Of a DNA stretch of 19,194 bases, positions 5,873-12,929 are shown one piece after another. Under the pieces are notes generated by a model. That model was not told the DNA's origin. It searched no databases and saw nothing but the letters and a program-made list of their open reading frames with translations. The number at the start of each line of letters is the position of its first letter. Within the stretch, counting starts at the first letter, position 1. This stretch comes from AG41 sp035943095 (lineage in GTDB: Bacteria; Gemmatimonadota; Gemmatimonadetes; Gemmatimonadales; GWC2-71-9): positions 1-19,194 of the forward strand of contig DASZCN010000138.1 in assembly GCA_035943095.1 (NCBI GenBank), given 5' to 3'. The translations under genes were made by a program, and so were the position numbers.

Positions 5873-7105
5873 CTACTCGAAGACAAATTCCAGCCGGCCA
5901 TGCGCCGCGCGCAGCGCGGCTTCCACCTGTCCAGGTGTATCCCCCCGCGCGAAGATGAATCCCGGGTAGCGCGAGCCTTCGGGCCACGGCACGAGCGTCT
6001 CGCCGGGATGCGCAGTGATTTCGACCCCGTTGATCAGACGAACCGACCGCGCCTCTTCGACGCCCTGCACCTGCCGTAACACCCCGGCGCGCGGCACCGG
6101 GATCATCATCACGCCTGACGCGCACGCTTCCCGCTCGAGCGACGGGAGCTCCAACCCAAGCGCGTGGCGAATGACGATCTCCTCCAACGAAGACGACTCG
6201 CCCTCAAACCGCAGTGCCGCGCTACACCGTCCACCGATCGGCCTCGCGGCCAGCTCGATCAGGCACGCTCCCAGCTCATTGTGGCGCAGCTCGGCGTGGA
6301 CTGGACCCTGCGTGAGGCCGAGCGCGCGAACCGCCCGCTCCGCGCAGGCAGCGAGCCCCCGCTGAACGTCTGACGGGAGGCGGGACGGGGTGACGTAGAT
6401 GGTCTCTTCGAAATACGGCCCGTCGAGGGGGTCCGGCTTGTCGAACAGCGCCAGCACGCGCAGCCCCCCATCGACCAAGAGCCCCTCGAGCGCGGTTTCA
6501 GCGCCCGGAATGAACTCCTCCACGAGTATTCGACGGGCCGGCTCGCCGCAGGCTGCTACGTCCGGTTCCGCGAGGATTCGTCGCACCCGCTCAAAGGCAG
6601 CGACGAACTGCGCCGACGTGTCGGCGCGGATCACGCCACGGCTGGCCGACAGGCGAAGCGGTTTGAGCACACAGGGGTACGCGACCCGCTCCGCGAGGTC
6701 GCGCGGGTCCTCGTCCACACGATGGAGCGCGAACCTCGGCACCGGCACGCCAGCTGCGGAGAGGAGCGCTCGCTGCTCGTGCTTGTCACGGGCCGCCTCG
6801 GCGGCGGAGACCCGGTTCCCCCGCAGGCGAAAGGCCCCTGCAATCGCGGCCGCCACGACCGCTGTGTCGTCGTCCACGCCCACCACTCCAGCGACGGGAT
6901 GGGCGCGTGCGAACGCGCGGGCCTGTTCAGCCGCCATATCCGGCCGGGAGAGATCCAACGTGATGAGACCTGCCGGGTTCGCCGCCTGGAACGCGCTCGG
7001 CCGCTCCGACGCGACCGTCAACTCGACGTTCAGCCGGTGTGCGGCCTCGACGAACGCGGCGGTACGATAGGTCGCAGTCGGGAGGAGGAGCAGGAGCCGC
7101 GGCAT
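5873..7105 (-). CDS. ATP-grasp ligase (carboxylate-amine/biotin carboxylase-like)
   Basis: A 410-residue cytoplasmic enzyme. Residues 1-100 form a Rossmann-like pre-ATP-grasp domain (MPRLLLLLPTATYR; VAGVVGVDDDTAVVAAAIA). The ATP-grasp core runs from about 105 to 300: the first ATP-binding lysine is in YPCVLKPLRLSASRGV, the hinge is ILVEEFIPGAE, and the metal-binding motif is LIELAARPIGGR. The last 90 residues resemble the C-terminal lid of the L-amino-acid ligase (BacD-like) group (GVMMIPVPRAGVL; VEITAHPGETLVPWPEGSRY). It should form an amide or related bond through an acyl-phosphate intermediate, but the substrates cannot be named. It begins 8 bases after the nfu stop with a TAAGG about 7 bases upstream, so it is probably the last gene of the metE-nfu unit. 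PurK-like or other ligases are alternatives. Confidence 0.8.
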   Translation of the reverse strand: MPRLLLLLPTATYRTAAFVEAAHRLNVELTVASERPSAFQAANPAGLITLDLSRPDMAAEQARAFARAHPVAGVVGVDDDTAVVAAAIAGAFRLRGNRVSAAEAARDKHEQRALLSAAGVPVPRFALHRVDEDPRDLAERVAYPCVLKPLRLSASRGVIRADTSAQFVAAFERVRRILAEPDVAACGEPARRILVEEFIPGAETALEGLLVDGGLRVLALFDKPDPLDGPYFEETIYVTPSRLPSDVQRGLAACAERAVRALGLTQGPVHAELRHNELGACLIELAARPIGGRCSAALRFEGESSSLEEIVIRHALGLELPSLEREACASGVMMIPVPRAGVLRQVQGVEEARSVRLINGVEITAHPGETLVPWPEGSRYPGFIFARGDTPGQVEAALRAAHGRLEFVFE

Positions 7106-7113
7106 GCGGCGCC

Positions 7114-7737
7114 TTACTTCTTGGCAGCGGCGAAGTAGGGGTTCGAGCCCGCGGTGTGGTCGGTGATGTCCACGACGCCCCGCACCTCCGGGACGTGTTG
7201 GTGCAACATCGCTTCAATGCCCTGGCGCAACGTCACGTCGGCCATGCCGCAGCCCTGGCAGCCGCCGCCCATGCGGACCATCACGACGGCGTCCTGGACG
7301 TCGATCAACTCCACTCGGCCCCCGTGGCGCGCGACCATCGGGTTCACTTGCTGGTCGAACAGGTTCGCCACGCGCTCGTACAACGCGTCGTCCGCGGTCC
7401 CGCTCGAGCCCCCCCCGCTGGTGGGTGCCGACTTGGGCGCCACTGCGGGCCGGTCGCCGGTGATCGCGGCACGGATCGCCTGCCCGACCGCCTTTCCCAC
7501 CACGGGCCACGGAGCAGCGCCCTGCTTCACCACGGTGACCAGGTTGCCCGACACGATGACCTCGGCCACGTCCGCTCCCGGGATCGCAAAGATCGCCTCC
7601 GCGAGCGGGGAGCCCCGTGCCTCATCACCCGAGGCAAACCGCCGAACCCCACCCGCGTGCAGTTGCTCGCTCACGAGAAACTTGCAGCGGCCGTTGTCGA
7701 TCGGCTCGGCTGTGATGCGGATGTCGCCGGGAGTCAT
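7114..7737 (-). CDS. nfu: Nfu-type iron-sulfur cluster carrier
   Basis: A 207-residue cytoplasmic protein. Residues 1-92 are the Nfu N-terminal scaffold domain (IRITAEPIDNGRCKFLVSEQ; SPLAEAIFAIPGADVAEVIV; NLVTVVKQ). A Ser/Gly/Pro linker (about 97-113) follows, then the NifU C-terminal domain (118-195) with the cluster-binding C160-x2-C163 in GGGCQGCGMADVTLRQGIE. Two monomers bridge one 4Fe-4S cluster through these cysteines and pass it to apo-enzymes. The Nfu_N plus NifU order is the Nfu1-like layout, not that of E. coli NfuA. ATG 7737 was chosen because the Nfu_N fold begins there; longer versions would run back into metE. It is 10 bases downstream of metE and 8 bases upstream of the ATP-grasp gene, so co-transcription is likely. 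Confidence 0.92.
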   Translation of the reverse strand: MTPGDIRITAEPIDNGRCKFLVSEQLHAGGVRRFASGDEARGSPLAEAIFAIPGADVAEVIVSGNLVTVVKQGAAPWPVVGKAVGQAIRAAITGDRPAVAPKSAPTSGGGSSGTADDALYERVANLFDQQVNPMVARHGGRVELIDVQDAVVMVRMGGGCQGCGMADVTLRQGIEAMLHQHVPEVRGVVDITDHTAGSNPYFAAAKK

Positions 7738-7747
7738 ATCCCCAAAC

Positions 7748-10063
7748 CTAACTCGGCGCCCCGCTCGGCGCACGCACCGGTCGTAACTGCCGGGCCGCCT
7801 GAACCATATTGCGCAGTGACGACAGGGTCTCTTCCCACGCACGCGTCTTCAGGCCACAGTCGGGGTTCACCCAGATCTGGCGGTTTTCCAGCACCTCCTG
7901 CATGCGTTTCAACGCCTGGACGATCTCCGCTGTGCTCGGAACGCGCGGCGAGTGGATGTCGTACACACCGGGCCCGATCTCGTTGGGATAACGGTATTCC
8001 TTGAACCCCTCGAGCAGCTCCGATCCGGAGCGCGCATTCTCGATCGAAATGACGTCCGCGTCCATCTTCTCGATCACGCGGATCACGTCGTTGAACTCGC
8101 TGTAGCACATGTGCGTGTGGATCTGCGTCGCGTCGGACACGCCTGCCGTGGCGAGCCGGAACGCATTCACCGCCCATTCGAGGTACGCGGGCCAGTCGGC
8201 CCGTCGCAGCGGGAGACCTTCCCGCAGGGCCGGCTCGTCGATCTGGATTACCCGGATCCCCGCCGCCTCCAGGTCTCGCACCTCGTCCCGGATCGCCAGC
8301 GCCAGCTGCTTGGCGGTGTCCGCGCGCGGCTGATCGTCGCGCACGAATGACCACTGGAGAATCGTCACCGGACCGGTGAGCATGCCTTTCACAGGCCGCG
8401 CGGTCTTGGATTGCGCGAAGGTGCTCCAGCGCACGGTCATCGGTTTCGGCCGTGACACGTCGCCAAAGATGATCGGCGGCTTTACGTAGCGGCTGCCGTA
8501 GGACTGCACCCAGCCGTGCTCCGTGAAGGCGAACCCGTCCAGCTGTTCCCCGAAGTACTCGACCATGTCGTTGCGCTCGAACTCGCCATGGACCAGCACG
8601 TCCAGGCCGAGCTCTTCCTGCAGTTTCAGGGTGCGCGTGATCTGCTCGGCGATGAACGCATCGTATTGCTGTGACGTCATCGCCCCGTCGTGCAGCTTCT
8701 TGCGGGCGGCTCGCACCTCGGCCGTCTGTGGAAACGACCCGATAGTGGTCGTCGGAAACAGCGGCAGCCGGAACTGTTTCTTCCGCCGGTCCGCATGGGG
8801 CGAGGCGCGGCGCATGTCCGGCTCGGTGACGCCTCGCGCGCGCTGCTTGACGGCGGGGTTGTGGATGCGGCGCGAGGTGCGCCGGCTGGCAAGGGCGCGG
8901 GCATTGGCATCGAGCTGGGGCGTCACGCTCTCCCGGCCTTCCCGCAGCGCGCGGGCGAGCGTCGCCACCTCTACGAGCTTTTGCTTCGCGAACGCCAGCC
9001 ACCCCTTGAGCTCGGTGTCCAGCCGCGATTCCCGATCGAGGTCGATGGGAACGTGCAGCAGCGAGCACGACGGGGCGACCCACAATTGTGCCGCGCCAGC
9101 ACGCTCCATCGCCTCCTCGAGCTCCCGCAGCACCGCGCCCAAGTCGGCCTTCCAGATGTTCCGCCCGTCGATCACGCCGAGCGACAGGACCTTGCCTTCG
9201 CTCCCGCCTCCCGCCGGCCATCCCCTCAGCAGCGAGTCGAGGCGTCCGGAGGAGCGGACCGCGTCGAGATGCAGCCCGGCCACCGGGAGCTCGAGCGCCG
9301 TGGCGAGGTTTTCATCCAGCGCCGCGAAGTACGTCGCGACCAGAATCTTGATCTTGGGTGCGCGCTCCGCGAGGAACCGATAGGCGCGCGCGAACGCGGC
9401 GCGCTCCGCGGGCGTGCGGTCGAGCGCAAGGCACGGCTCGTCCAGCTGAACCCAGGTCGCTCCCGCCGCGGCCAGCCGCGACAGGACCTCGGCGTACACC
9501 GGCAGCAAAGCGTCCAGCAGCGTGAGCCGATCGAACCGAGCCGTGCGGGCCTTCCCGAGGAGCAGGAACGTCACCGGGCCGATGAGCACGGGCTTTGTCT
9601 GCAGGCCGAGCGCCTTGGCTTCCAGAAACTCGTCCACCGGCTTCGTCGCCGAGAGCCGGAACGTCTGCCCGGGCTCGAACTCGGGCACGATGTAGTGGTA
9701 GTTGGTGTCGAACCACTTCGTCATCTCCATCGCGGTGACGTCCCGTCCGCCCGATTGCACGCCGCGCGCCATGGCGAAGTACGTATCGACGTCCACCGGC
9801 CCTCCCGTCCATCCATAGCGCTTCGGCACCGCGCCCACCAGCGCGCACGTATCGAGCACGCGGTCGTAGTACGAGAAGTCGTTGGACGGTATGAGGTCGA
9901 TGCCGGCTTCCTGCTGCAGACGCCAATGCCGAGCGCGCAGCTCGGCGCCGGTCTTGAGGAGGTCCTGGAGCGCAACCTTCCCGCTCCAATAGCCTTCGGT
10001 GGCGCGCTTGAGCTCGCGGGAAACCCCGAGCGGTGGGAAGCCGAGATTATGGGCGATGGGCAT
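7748..10063 (-). CDS. metE: Cobalamin-independent methionine synthase MetE
   Basis: A 771-residue enzyme, near the usual 755. It transfers a methyl group from 5-methyltetrahydropteroyl-polyglutamate to homocysteine without cobalamin, the last step of methionine synthesis. The N-terminal domain starts HNLGFPPLGVSRELKRATEG, and the second domain starts PLFPTTTIGSFPQT (near 440). The catalytic zinc ligands are intact: H651, C653 (HMCYSEF), E675 (SIENARSG) and C736 (NPDCGLKTR), with the same spacing as H641/C643/E665/C726 of the E. coli enzyme. The ATG lacks a Shine-Dalgarno but has TAGATT 9 bases upstream, so it may start a leaderless message. No cobalamin or SAM riboswitch fits in the 65-base gap before it. 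Confidence 0.97.
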   Translation of the reverse strand: MPIAHNLGFPPLGVSRELKRATEGYWSGKVALQDLLKTGAELRARHWRLQQEAGIDLIPSNDFSYYDRVLDTCALVGAVPKRYGWTGGPVDVDTYFAMARGVQSGGRDVTAMEMTKWFDTNYHYIVPEFEPGQTFRLSATKPVDEFLEAKALGLQTKPVLIGPVTFLLLGKARTARFDRLTLLDALLPVYAEVLSRLAAAGATWVQLDEPCLALDRTPAERAAFARAYRFLAERAPKIKILVATYFAALDENLATALELPVAGLHLDAVRSSGRLDSLLRGWPAGGGSEGKVLSLGVIDGRNIWKADLGAVLRELEEAMERAGAAQLWVAPSCSLLHVPIDLDRESRLDTELKGWLAFAKQKLVEVATLARALREGRESVTPQLDANARALASRRTSRRIHNPAVKQRARGVTEPDMRRASPHADRRKKQFRLPLFPTTTIGSFPQTAEVRAARKKLHDGAMTSQQYDAFIAEQITRTLKLQEELGLDVLVHGEFERNDMVEYFGEQLDGFAFTEHGWVQSYGSRYVKPPIIFGDVSRPKPMTVRWSTFAQSKTARPVKGMLTGPVTILQWSFVRDDQPRADTAKQLALAIRDEVRDLEAAGIRVIQIDEPALREGLPLRRADWPAYLEWAVNAFRLATAGVSDATQIHTHMCYSEFNDVIRVIEKMDADVISIENARSGSELLEGFKEYRYPNEIGPGVYDIHSPRVPSTAEIVQALKRMQEVLENRQIWVNPDCGLKTRAWEETLSSLRNMVQAARQLRPVRAPSGAPS

Positions 10064-10072
10064 AGGAAGTGG

Positions 10073-10078
10073 AATCTA
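10073..10078 (-). promoter_or_regulatory. Candidate -10 element of metE
   Basis: TAGATT on the minus strand lies 9 bases before the metE ATG, the same hexamer as before greA. A weak TTACTT stands 17 bases upstream at the -35 position. No Shine-Dalgarno is seen between it and the start codon. Confidence 0.35.
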
Positions 10079-10128
10079 CCTACGCCCGTAGCGGGAAGTA
10101 ACGCGCTCCTGTCGGGGCGCGGGGACTG

Positions 10129-10800
10129 CTAGGGTCTGTGCGGGTTTACGGGCTTGCCGGTTTTTGTCTGTCCCGGCGGCACCGTGGGCCGACCCGCGGT
10201 CGCCGCGCGGCTAAGTCCCGCTGCGGCCTGCGCCGGCGTCGCGCCCTGCCCGATCCCCGTCTGCACCTCGGCGGGCAGGGCGAGCAGATCGGCGGTCGAC
10301 CGGCCGGTGCTGATCATCTGCTCCACCAGCTGCATCGCCTGATCCGTAGGCACGCCGAGTGCTGCCAGCGTCGCGACGACCCGGAGCGTGAGGGCAGGGT
10401 CGTACGGCGCACGGCTCAACCGGACTAAGTCGCGTACGTCACGATTGCTGAGCCCCGCGTTGAGCGCGTCCGCTCCCCCTTCCACGATTTCGCCGTCCGG
10501 CGTGGCGATCCCCGACTCGCGCAGCGCCCCCATCGCATCGCCCAGACGCCCGGCGAGCGCGTGCACGGCGGCGATCACGCGATCGGCGGGCACGCCCTTC
10601 GCGCCTCCTTCGATCGCCTTCTGCACGAGCGGCTCCACCGGCAATCCGCGCGACGCGGCATCGGCCGCGATCTTGGCGACGGCCTGGCGTACCTCGGGAG
10701 ATACGCGTCCGTCGAGCCGTGTCGCTACATCCTGCGCGGCGACCGCTCCCGGCAGGGCAGCCAGGAGAACGAGTGGGAGAAAGAGCGGGAGGCGGCTCAC
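10129..10800 (-). CDS. Secreted protein of unknown function, third gene of the sigma/anti-sigma operon
   Basis: A 223-residue protein not recognised as a known family. It has a clear Sec signal peptide (SRLPLFLPLVLLAALPGAVAA, cleavage near AAA/AAQ at about 22). The mature part is mostly predicted alpha-helical, with Val/Ala-rich helices (VRQAVAKIAADAASRGLP; VEPLVQKAIEGGAKGVPADR; LTLRVVATLAALGVPTDQAM). The end is disordered and Pro/Gly/Thr-rich (RPTVPPGQTKTGKPVNPHRP). The GTG at 10800 overlaps the TGA of the membrane anti-sigma-like gene (GTGA), so it is coupled to that regulator. It may be a periplasmic partner of the glycogen-binding sensor domain or a product under its control; both are inference. 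Longer versions starting at 10959 lack a signal peptide and run through the upstream gene. Confidence 0.75.
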   Translation of the reverse strand: MSRLPLFLPLVLLAALPGAVAAQDVATRLDGRVSPEVRQAVAKIAADAASRGLPVEPLVQKAIEGGAKGVPADRVIAAVHALAGRLGDAMGALRESGIATPDGEIVEGGADALNAGLSNRDVRDLVRLSRAPYDPALTLRVVATLAALGVPTDQAMQLVEQMISTGRSTADLLALPAEVQTGIGQGATPAQAAAGLSRAATAGRPTVPPGQTKTGKPVNPHRP

Positions 10801-11441
10801 AGGGCGCGCGTCCCATGTGCTGTTACAGCCACGAGGCTGTTGCGGCGGCCGAAGCCGTCGTCCACGGCCGGCGCCCCAGGATCCGCCACCCAGCGCTCGC
10901 CATCCACCACGAACGCGTACTGATGCTGGCCGACCGGCAGGGCGAGCGTCGTGGTCCACACACCGCTCGTGCCAGCGGGCACAAGCGGCGCGGCACTACG
11001 GTCCCACTGATTGAAGGTTCCCGCCACGGCGACGCGCCGCGCACCGGGGGCGTACAGTACGAAGCGCACGAACACGGAGTCTCGGGAGGCGACCTGCGTG
11101 ACACGGCTCGGGGCCGGGCGCGTAAGAAGGATCGCCAGGGCGGCCGCCGCTGCGAGTGCACCACCCCACACCACCCAGGGGCGGACGCGCAGCCGCAGCT
11201 GCACTTCGCGCGGCGCGTGGAGCCAATGCCACGCGCGACGAGACGGCGACGCTGCGTGCCCGCGGACCGCCGCCATCACCCGCTGCTCGACCGCCGCCGA
11301 CAAGGTGACGGGAGCACGGTCCGCCGCCTGCACCAGGCGAACCGCCTCCTCACCTTCGGTGCGGAGGTGCGCGGGTAGGTCGGCGAGCGACCGCTCACCG
11401 TCGAGCACTTGCTTCACCAGCGGGTGGTAACCGGCGATCAT
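10797..11441 (-). CDS. Membrane anti-sigma-like protein with periplasmic glycogen-binding (AMPK1_CBM/CBM48) domain
   Basis: A 214-residue single-pass protein. Residues 1-85 are cytoplasmic and helical (HPLVKQVLDGERSLADLPAH; VEQRVMAAVRG), in the place and size of an anti-sigma domain but without a zinc motif. A transmembrane helix lies at about 89-107 (VVWGGALAAAAALAILL). Residues 122-205 form an early-set glycogen-binding domain with the standard pattern VRFVLYAPGARRVAVAGTFN-QW, W at the GVW strand, YAFVVDGERWVADP and a closing FGRRNSLVAV. Such modules bind alpha-glucans or mediate contacts. The start ATG overlaps the sigma stop (ATGA) with GAGGGG 6 bases upstream. Gene order (sigma, then this) supports a regulator that senses an envelope sugar or protein, but anti-sigma activity is inferred from context only. 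Confidence 0.8.
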   Translation of the reverse strand: MIAGYHPLVKQVLDGERSLADLPAHLRTEGEEAVRLVQAADRAPVTLSAAVEQRVMAAVRGHAASPSRRAWHWLHAPREVQLRLRVRPWVVWGGALAAAAALAILLTRPAPSRVTQVASRDSVFVRFVLYAPGARRVAVAGTFNQWDRSAAPLVPAGTSGVWTTTLALPVGQHQYAFVVDGERWVADPGAPAVDDGFGRRNSLVAVTAHGTRAL

Positions 11442-11986
11442 TGATGTCCCCTCATGAGATCCCGCAGCCGGTCGTACGCGCGATGCATCCGCATCTTGAG
11501 CGATGCGACCGTCGCGCCCGTGACCTGTGCGATCTCCTCGTATGCCATGCCCTCAACGTGCTTCAACACGAACACCTCTCTCTGCTCGGCGGTCAGGTGC
11601 TGCAACGACTGCTCCAACGCTCGCTGCCGCTCCAGCTGGTCGTACGCCCCGTCGGGCCGATCTGGGCCAGCCAGGCCGTCATCCACCGGCGTGAGTGGCC
11701 GCTCTCTCCGCCGTCGCCTGCGCTCCGCGAAGCAGCGGTTGCGCAGGATCAGAAACAGCCATCCGGCAAACTTGGTCGGGTCGCGGCAGTCCGCCAGCCG
11801 ATCGAACGCCCGGACCAAGGCGTCCTGGACCGCGTCCTCGGCGATGTCACGAGACCCGAGCATGCGCGCTGCATACCGCGCGTACCGATCCCGATAACGC
11901 CGCACCAGCACCGCGTACCGCTCCACGTCGCCACCCAGCACCGCCCGCACCACATCCGCGTCCGATGCTTCGGCCTCGAGACCCAA
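11438..11986 (-). CDS. ECF RNA polymerase sigma factor
   Basis: A 182-residue ECF sigma factor. Region 2 (about 10-80) contains DADVVRAVLGGDVERYAVLV, then DIAEDAVQDALVRAFDRLAD and KFAGWLFLILRNRCFAERRR. Region 4 (about 120-175) contains LTAEQREVFVLKHVEGMAYE, then EIAQVTGATVASLKMRMHRA. It would redirect polymerase when its partner, the overlapping membrane gene, releases it. The start is uncertain: TTG 11986 follows GGCGGGGG at about 4 bases and gives the usual family length. An ATG at 12103 would add 39 residues (with SLGWDWLPAS) that fit no sigma domain and would cross the divergent intergenic region. It is divergent from the region-2-only sigma-like gene at 12167. Confidence 0.88.
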   Translation of the reverse strand: MGLEAEASDADVVRAVLGGDVERYAVLVRRYRDRYARYAARMLGSRDIAEDAVQDALVRAFDRLADCRDPTKFAGWLFLILRNRCFAERRRRRRERPLTPVDDGLAGPDRPDGAYDQLERQRALEQSLQHLTAEQREVFVLKHVEGMAYEEIAQVTGATVASLKMRMHRAYDRLRDLMRGHQ

Positions 11987-12078
11987 CCGACCCCCGCCGG
12001 ATATTGTGAAGCTGATGGTAGGGGACAGGGTCGACGCGGGCAACCAGTCCCAGCCTAAAGAGTCCCATCCCGCAACCA

Positions 12079-12122
12079 AGGTAACGTTGTGCCCCAGCCG
12101 CACTTCCGTCCGGGCGTTACCT
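12079..12122. promoter_or_regulatory. Inverted repeat between divergent sigma-type genes
   Basis: AGGTAACG (12079-12086) and its exact complement CGTTACCT (12115-12122) are 28 bases apart, in the 180-base space between the sigma gene ending its 5' end at 11986 and the plus-strand gene at 12167. The half-site spacing of about 36 bases would suit two bound proteins or a looped operator. No clear sigma-70 promoter was identified here. Confidence 0.35.
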
Positions 12123-12166
12123 GGAGGGGCCGCCCGTCGTCTTCATGACGAAGGGGAGGCTCATTC

Positions 12167-12517
12167 ATGCCCGAAAAGACTGCCCCGATGGCGGATCGCC
12201 ATCTGCTGAAGAGTATAGCCAGGGGAGATGTTGACGCCCTCCGCACTCTCTGCGAGCGACACAGCACGAGCGTGTACGCGCTCGCGTTCGGCATACTGAT
12301 GCACCAGGAGGAGGCGGAGGAAGTGGTGGCCGAGACGTTCTCGTATGCTTGGAACGCGGCCGCACGGTTCGCCGGGATGGCAAACCGCTCGGTTTCGGGG
12401 TGGCTGATGGAGGTTGCCCGCGGTCGGGCGCGCGGTCTGCTCCTGGCGCGGGGTTGGCCGGATCGATCGATTCTAGCCGGACCAGCAGCGACACACGCTA
12501 TAAAGGAGTTCGCATGA
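12167..12517 (+). CDS. Truncated ECF sigma-like protein (region 2 only)
   Basis: A 116-residue protein. Residues 10-95 match sigma-70 region 2: LLKSIARGDVDALRTLCERH, VYALAFGILMHQEEAEEVVA, ETFSYAWNAAARFAG and SVSGWLMEVARGRARGLL. Region 4, the -35-reading helix-turn-helix, is absent: the frame ends 20 residues later and the next base pairs start another gene. It is well set for translation, with AAGGGGAGG 7 bases before the ATG, and its stop overlaps the next start (ATGA), so it looks expressed rather than decayed. It might bind core polymerase or an anti-sigma factor as a decoy, or be the remnant of a full ECF gene. Full-length ECF proteins are 170-200 residues. Confidence 0.75.
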   Translation: MPEKTAPMADRHLLKSIARGDVDALRTLCERHSTSVYALAFGILMHQEEAEEVVAETFSYAWNAAARFAGMANRSVSGWLMEVARGRARGLLLARGWPDRSILAGPAATHAIKEFA

Positions 12518-12852
12518 TTCGCACCGTTCTTGTTCTTGTGGCCGCGTTGGCGCTGCCGAGCTTGCTAGTGGCGCAGACGCCCCAGATCCCCAACGAGCAC
12601 GCATCCGACCAGGGGAAGGCAATGGTCGCGCTGCATTCACAGGGCGCCGTGCACCGGGCGACCCATCGGCGGGGGGATGTCGTGACGCCCCCAGCGGTCC
12701 CCGGCGTGCGCAACCCGAACGCCGCCACGCCGGCGGTCCCTGCGACACCCGCCGTTCCTGGACATGGCGCAGGCCCGACGATCCCGGCCAAGCCGGCGAC
12801 GCCCGCGGTTCCGGCTCACAAGGGTGGCCAGTCCGGTAACCACCGTCCGTAA
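12514..12852 (+). CDS. Small secreted Pro/Ala-repeat protein
   Basis: A 112-residue protein with no recognised family. The signal peptide is MIRTVLVLVAALALPSLLVA with cleavage near VAQ/TP (about 21). Residues 50-105 are low-complexity with repeats of the type (A)TPAVPA: VTPPAVPGV, AATPAVPATPAVPGH, TIPAKPATPAVPAH, ending in a basic GGQSGNHRP. Such Pro/Ala stretches often span the periplasm or cell wall; no cysteine or membrane helix follows the signal. The ATG has AAAGGAG 5 bases upstream and overlaps the stop of the truncated sigma gene, so the two are co-translated. A hairpin terminator follows at 12874-12909. The ending resembles that of the secreted protein at 10129-10800 (Pro-rich, ending NHRP/NPHRP), which hints at related roles. 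Confidence 0.75.
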   Translation: MIRTVLVLVAALALPSLLVAQTPQIPNEHASDQGKAMVALHSQGAVHRATHRRGDVVTPPAVPGVRNPNAATPAVPATPAVPGHGAGPTIPAKPATPAVPAHKGGQSGNHRP

Positions 12853-12873
12853 CAGCTTTAGAAGCCGGCATCT

Positions 12874-12923
12874 ACAGGTAGGGGCGCGGCATGCTGCGCC
12901 CCTATCTGTTTGTGCCTTACTTT
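12874..12923 (+). terminator. Intrinsic terminator hairpin followed by a possible -10 of the next gene
   Basis: A 16-bp stem (12874-12889 with 12894-12909, including two G-T pairs) with loop CATG is followed by a T-rich stretch. It would end the message of the two genes before it. TACTTT (12918-12923) lies 6 bases before GTG 12930 and could be the -10 of a leaderless start of the next gene. An in-frame ATG at 12891 lies inside the hairpin loop and is a poor start for that reason. Confidence 0.55.
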
Positions 12924-12929
12924 GCACCC

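Noticed and set aside
7734..9221. 495-residue minus-strand open frame
   Set aside because: It is an out-of-frame reading of metE; Arg/Gly/Ala-rich with no motifs.
10064..10128. Possible cobalamin or SAM riboswitch upstream of metE
   Set aside because: The gap is only 65 bases and contains no B12-box-like or SAM-box-like conserved segment; too short for either aptamer.
8690..10132. 480-residue plus-strand open frame
   Set aside because: It is antisense to metE, whose zinc ligands and domain order are intact.
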